Shown here piece by piece: positions 36,882 through 39,760 of a stretch of DNA of 39,760 bases. The notes beneath the pieces are model-generated. The model saw nothing but the letters and a program-made list of their open reading frames with translations. It ran no database searches and had not been told where the DNA came from. The DNA is from JALORV01 sp035429725 (GTDB lineage Bacteria > Pseudomonadota > Gammaproteobacteria > Burkholderiales > Burkholderiaceae_F), in assembly GCA_035429725.1 (NCBI GenBank), contig DAOMFI010000014.1, positions 1 to 39,760 of the forward strand. Direction: 5' to 3'. Position 1 is the stretch's first letter. Each line of letters starts with the position of its first letter. Position numbers and translations under genes: made by a program.

Positions 36882-38525
36882 TCACTCGATCGCGCTGGCG
36901 GACTTGACCCGCTCGCGCAGCTGGAACTTCTGGATCTTGCCGGTGGAGGTCTTCGGCAACTCGCCGAACACCACCCGCTTGGGCACCTTGAAGCGCGCCA
37001 GCTGCGAGCGGCAGAACTCGATCACCTCGGCCTCGGCGGCCTGCGCGCCGGGCTTGAGCTCGACGAAGGCGCAGGGCACCTCGCCCCACTTGGCGTCGGG
37101 CAGTGCCACCACGGCGGCGAGCATCACCGCGGGGTGGCGGTGCAGCACGTCCTCGACCTCGATCGACGAGATGTTCTCGCCGCCGGAGATGATGATGTCC
37201 TTGCTGCGGTCCTTGATCTTCACGTAGCCGTCGGGGTGCATCACCGCCAGGTCGCCGGTGTGGAACCAGCCGCCGGAGAAGGCCTCCTCGGTGGCGCTCG
37301 GGTTCTTCAGGTAGCCCTTCATCACCACGTTGCCGCGGAAGAAGATCTCCCCGATGGTCTCGCCGTCGGCGGGCACCGGCTGCAGGGTGTCGGGGTCGAG
37401 CACGGCGATGGCCTGCTGCAGCGGGTAGGCCACCCCCTGACGGCCGTTCAGGCGCGCGCGTTCCTCGGCCGGCAGCGCGTCCCAGCCTTCCTGCTTGGCG
37501 CAGACGGCGGCGGGGCCGTACACCTCGGTCAGCCCGTAGACGTGGGTCAGCGCGATGCCCGCGGCCTCGCAGCCCTCGATCACCGCTGCCGGCGGCGCGG
37601 CGCCGGCGATCAGCCCCTGCACGGTGTGCTTCAGCGTGTCGCGCAGCGCGGCCGGCGCGTTGATCAGCATGCTGTAGACGATCGGCGCGCCGCACAGGTG
37701 GCTGACGCGGTGCTCGGTGAGCAGCGGGAAGATCAGCGCCGGGTCCACGCGCCGCAGGCACACGCTGGTGCCGGCCACCAGCGCCATGGTCCACGGGAAG
37801 CACCAGCCGTTGCAGTGGAACATCGGCAGCGTCCACAGGTAGACCGGGTGGTGCGGCAGGCTCCAGGCGATGACGTTGTTGGCCGCGTTGAGATACGCGC
37901 CACGGTGGTGGGTGACGACGCCCTTCGGGTTGCCGGTGGTGCCCGAGGTGTAGTTCAGCGCGATCGCGTCCCACTCGTCGGCGGGCAACTGCCAGGCGAA
38001 CGCGGGGTCGCCGCCGGCGAGCAGCGCCTCGTAGGAGATCTCGCCGAGGTGCTCGCCGGGCGGCGCCAGCGCGTCCTCGACCTCCACCACCAGCGGGCGC
38101 CGGTCGCCGAGCATCGCGAGTGCCTTGCCGACCACCGGCGCGAACTCGCGGTCGGTGAGCAGAACCTTGGCCTCGCCGTGCTGCAGCATGAAGGCGATGG
38201 CCTCGGCGTCGAGCCGGGTGTTCAGCGTGTTGAGCACCGCGCCGCACATCGGCACGCCGAAGTGGGCCTCGAACATCGCCGGCGTGTTGGGCAGCATCGC
38301 GGCCACCGTGTCGCCGACCCCCACGCCGCGGCTCGCGAGCGCGCCGGCCAGGCGCCGGCAGCGGGCGTACGTGTCGCGCCAGGTTTGCCGCAGCGCGCCG
38401 TGGACGATGGCCACGCGCTGCGGATAGACCTGCGCGGTGCGCTCGATGAAACTGAGCGGCGACAGCGGCACGTAGTTCGCCGCGTTCCTGTCCAGCCCGC
38501 TCGCATAGGGATTGGCATGCGCCAT
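36882..38525 (-). CDS. Acyl-CoA synthetase (AMP-binding, medium/long-chain or aryl acid type)
   Basis: The product is 547 residues from ATG 38525, preceded by GGAGGAGA. AMP-binding motifs are LNYTSGTTGNPKGVVTHHRGAYLN, LPMFHCNGWCFPW, HVYGLTEVYGPA, GWFHTGDLAVMHPDGYVKIKDRSKDIIISGGENISSIEVE and the C-terminal catalytic Lys in PKTSTGKIQKFQLRE. It activates an imported acid with ATP and CoA. As first gene of the operon it links uptake to oxidation. Relatives of this layout include fatty-acid and aryl-acid CoA ligases; the substrate is not resolved. Confidence 0.93.
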   Translation of the reverse strand: MAHANPYASGLDRNAANYVPLSPLSFIERTAQVYPQRVAIVHGALRQTWRDTYARCRRLAGALASRGVGVGDTVAAMLPNTPAMFEAHFGVPMCGAVLNTLNTRLDAEAIAFMLQHGEAKVLLTDREFAPVVGKALAMLGDRRPLVVEVEDALAPPGEHLGEISYEALLAGGDPAFAWQLPADEWDAIALNYTSGTTGNPKGVVTHHRGAYLNAANNVIAWSLPHHPVYLWTLPMFHCNGWCFPWTMALVAGTSVCLRRVDPALIFPLLTEHRVSHLCGAPIVYSMLINAPAALRDTLKHTVQGLIAGAAPPAAVIEGCEAAGIALTHVYGLTEVYGPAAVCAKQEGWDALPAEERARLNGRQGVAYPLQQAIAVLDPDTLQPVPADGETIGEIFFRGNVVMKGYLKNPSATEEAFSGGWFHTGDLAVMHPDGYVKIKDRSKDIIISGGENISSIEVEDVLHRHPAVMLAAVVALPDAKWGEVPCAFVELKPGAQAAEAEVIEFCRSQLARFKVPKRVVFGELPKTSTGKIQKFQLRERVKSASAIE

Positions 38526-38677
38526 GTCGTCTCCTCCGGCTCGCGCGGCGTGCATCGGTGGTTCGTTCGCCGCGGGTCGAAGAATGGACAAGGACCTTTG
38601 CACCATCTCCGAGGCAATGTGACGAATGTTTGCGTCGCGCGCCGGCACCCGGGGTGACTCCTAGAATTTCCGACGAC

Positions 38678-39760
38678 ATGCCGACCTTGCCCGCGATGTC
38701 CACGCCGCCGTCCGCCATCGAGGACCCGCTCAAGCGCTACGAGTCGCTGCAGGCGGCGCTCGACCTGATCGACCAGGGCTTCACGCTGATCGACAACGAT
38801 CTGCGGCTGCTGGCGTGGAACGAGTCGTTCCTGCGCCTGCTGGACTTCCCGGCCGCGCTGGCCGCCATCGGCGCTCCGTTCGAAGGCTTCATCCGCTTCA
38901 ACGCCGAGCGCGGCGAATACGGCCCGGGCGACGCCGACGGCCAGGTGACCGAGCGCATGGCCGCGGCGCGCCGCTTCGAGCCGCACGAGTTCGAGCGCAC
39001 CCGGCCCGACGGCCGTGTGCTGCGCGTGCGCGGCGTGCCGGTGCCGGGCATCGGCTTCATCACGCTGTACTCCGACATCACCGAGCAGAAGCGCGCCGAG
39101 CGGCAGGCGCTGGAGCACGCCGCCGAACTCGAGCGCCGGGTCGCCGAGCGCACCAGCGAGCTGCGCCTGAGCGAGGCGCAGATGCGGCTCATCACCGACA
39201 ACATCCCGGCGCTCATCGCGTACGTCGACCGCACGCGCGCCTACCGCTACATCAACCGCGGCTACCAGCTGTGGTTCGGGCTCGACCCGCAGCGGCTCGA
39301 TGCCGTCAGCGCGCGCAGCTACCTGGGCGACGCGACCTACGAGTCGATCCGGCCCAACGTGGCGCGCGCCTTCGCCGGCGAGCCCGTGACCTACGAGTAC
39401 GAGGCGCGCTGCGTGGACGGCCGCGTGCGCACCGCGCGCACCACGCTGATCCCCGAGCGCGCCGACGACGGCACCGTCATCGGCTGCTTCGAGCTGACCT
39501 TCGACGTGTCCGAGCTGCGCCGCGCGCAGCAGCAGCTCGCGCAGGCCGAGAAGATGGAGGCGCTCGGCCAGCTGACGGGCGGCATCGCGCACGACTTCAA
39601 CAACATGCTCACCGTCATCATCGGCAACCTCGGCGCGTTGAGCGACGGCCTGGCCGAAGGCGAGGCGATGGGCGAGTTCGTGGCCCCGGCGCTCGCCGCG
39701 GCGCGGCGCGGCGCCGAGCTGATCCGCGCGCTGCTCGGCTTCGCGCGGCGCCAGCCGCTG
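38678..39760 (+). CDS. PAS-domain sensor histidine kinase, C-terminus beyond window
   Basis: 361 residues are readable from ATG 38678 to the window edge; ATG 38696 is an alternative start. A TAGAAT hexamer (38662-38667) lies close upstream, and no ribosome site is seen. Domains are a PAS_7-like region (about 20-130: LIDQGFTLIDNDLRLLAWNESFLRLLDFP), a coiled coil (ERQALEHAAELERRVAERTSELRLSEAQ), a second PAS (about 165-290) and the phosphoacceptor helix (EKMEALGQLTGGIAHDFNNML, His305). No membrane segments are seen, so the sensor is cytoplasmic. It is divergent from the uptake/oxidation operon by 152 bp and may control it. Confidence 0.9.
   Translation, partial: MPTLPAMSTPPSAIEDPLKRYESLQAALDLIDQGFTLIDNDLRLLAWNESFLRLLDFPAALAAIGAPFEGFIRFNAERGEYGPGDADGQVTERMAAARRFEPHEFERTRPDGRVLRVRGVPVPGIGFITLYSDITEQKRAERQALEHAAELERRVAERTSELRLSEAQMRLITDNIPALIAYVDRTRAYRYINRGYQLWFGLDPQRLDAVSARSYLGDATYESIRPNVARAFAGEPVTYEYEARCVDGRVRTARTTLIPERADDGTVIGCFELTFDVSELRRAQQQLAQAEKMEALGQLTGGIAHDFNNMLTVIIGNLGALSDGLAEGEAMGEFVAPALAAARRGAELIRALLGFARRQPL

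Noticed and set aside
1..39760. CRISPR arrays, tRNA and rRNA genes
   Set aside because: No regularly spaced direct repeats, and no tRNA cloverleaf or rRNA segments were recognised by eye on either strand.

Overview
The window is a high-GC draft scaffold (two runs of exactly 100 N) from a proteobacterium, most likely a betaproteobacterium of the Burkholderiales. This rests on the gene families and codon style, not on a database match. It has two parts. Bases 1 to about 27,830 are accessory DNA typical of an integrative element or large plasmid. Bases from about 27,830 to the right edge are chromosomal-type metabolism (acyl-CoA oxidation and branched-chain-type ABC uptake).

Accessory part, left to right. 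A partial DruA (DUF4338, Druantia-type anti-phage protein) runs off the left edge behind a small ribbon-helix-helix regulator. Next, on the minus strand (2393-9397), is a compact set of genes that looks like nucleic-acid modification: a tRNA-guanine-transglycosylase/DpdA-like protein, a DUF7694-type protein, a uracil-DNA-glycosylase superfamily protein, two small unknowns, a DndC-like PP-loop/4-Cys protein, an XF1762-type protein and a second PP-loop (PAPS-reductase-like) protein. None of the usual Dnd or Dpd partners is in the window. A long gene-free region full of hairpins follows (9398-10183), then small plus-strand genes, a secreted thermonuclease operon, a FBH1/UvrD-like helicase and a PnuC-like membrane protein. 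Then comes a PRTRC gene set: ParB, E, C (ubiquitin-like), F, B (E2-like), A (JAMM peptidase) and ThiF (E1-like). A divergent plus-strand set with RadC follows. An IS91-family transposase closes the accessory part.

Regulation is unusually readable. Twelve minus-strand sites share a promoter of the form TTGAAG-N16-(G/T/A)A-N3-T, and for eleven of them a start codon follows 7 to 46 nt downstream. Several plus-strand genes share a G/C-rich 5' leader with alternative pairing arms, possibly related to the radC RNA motif.

Metabolic part. One minus-strand operon reads acyl-CoA ligase, livG, livF, livK-type binding protein, livH, livM, acyl-CoA dehydrogenase, MaoC hydratase, etfB, etfA. It would import a substrate, activate it to a CoA thioester and oxidise it, passing electrons to ETF. 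Just after etfA, about ten codons of what looks like a second acyl-CoA synthetase remain before IS91-side sequence takes over, so the element seems to have broken the last gene of this operon. A divergent PAS-containing sensor histidine kinase runs off the right edge.
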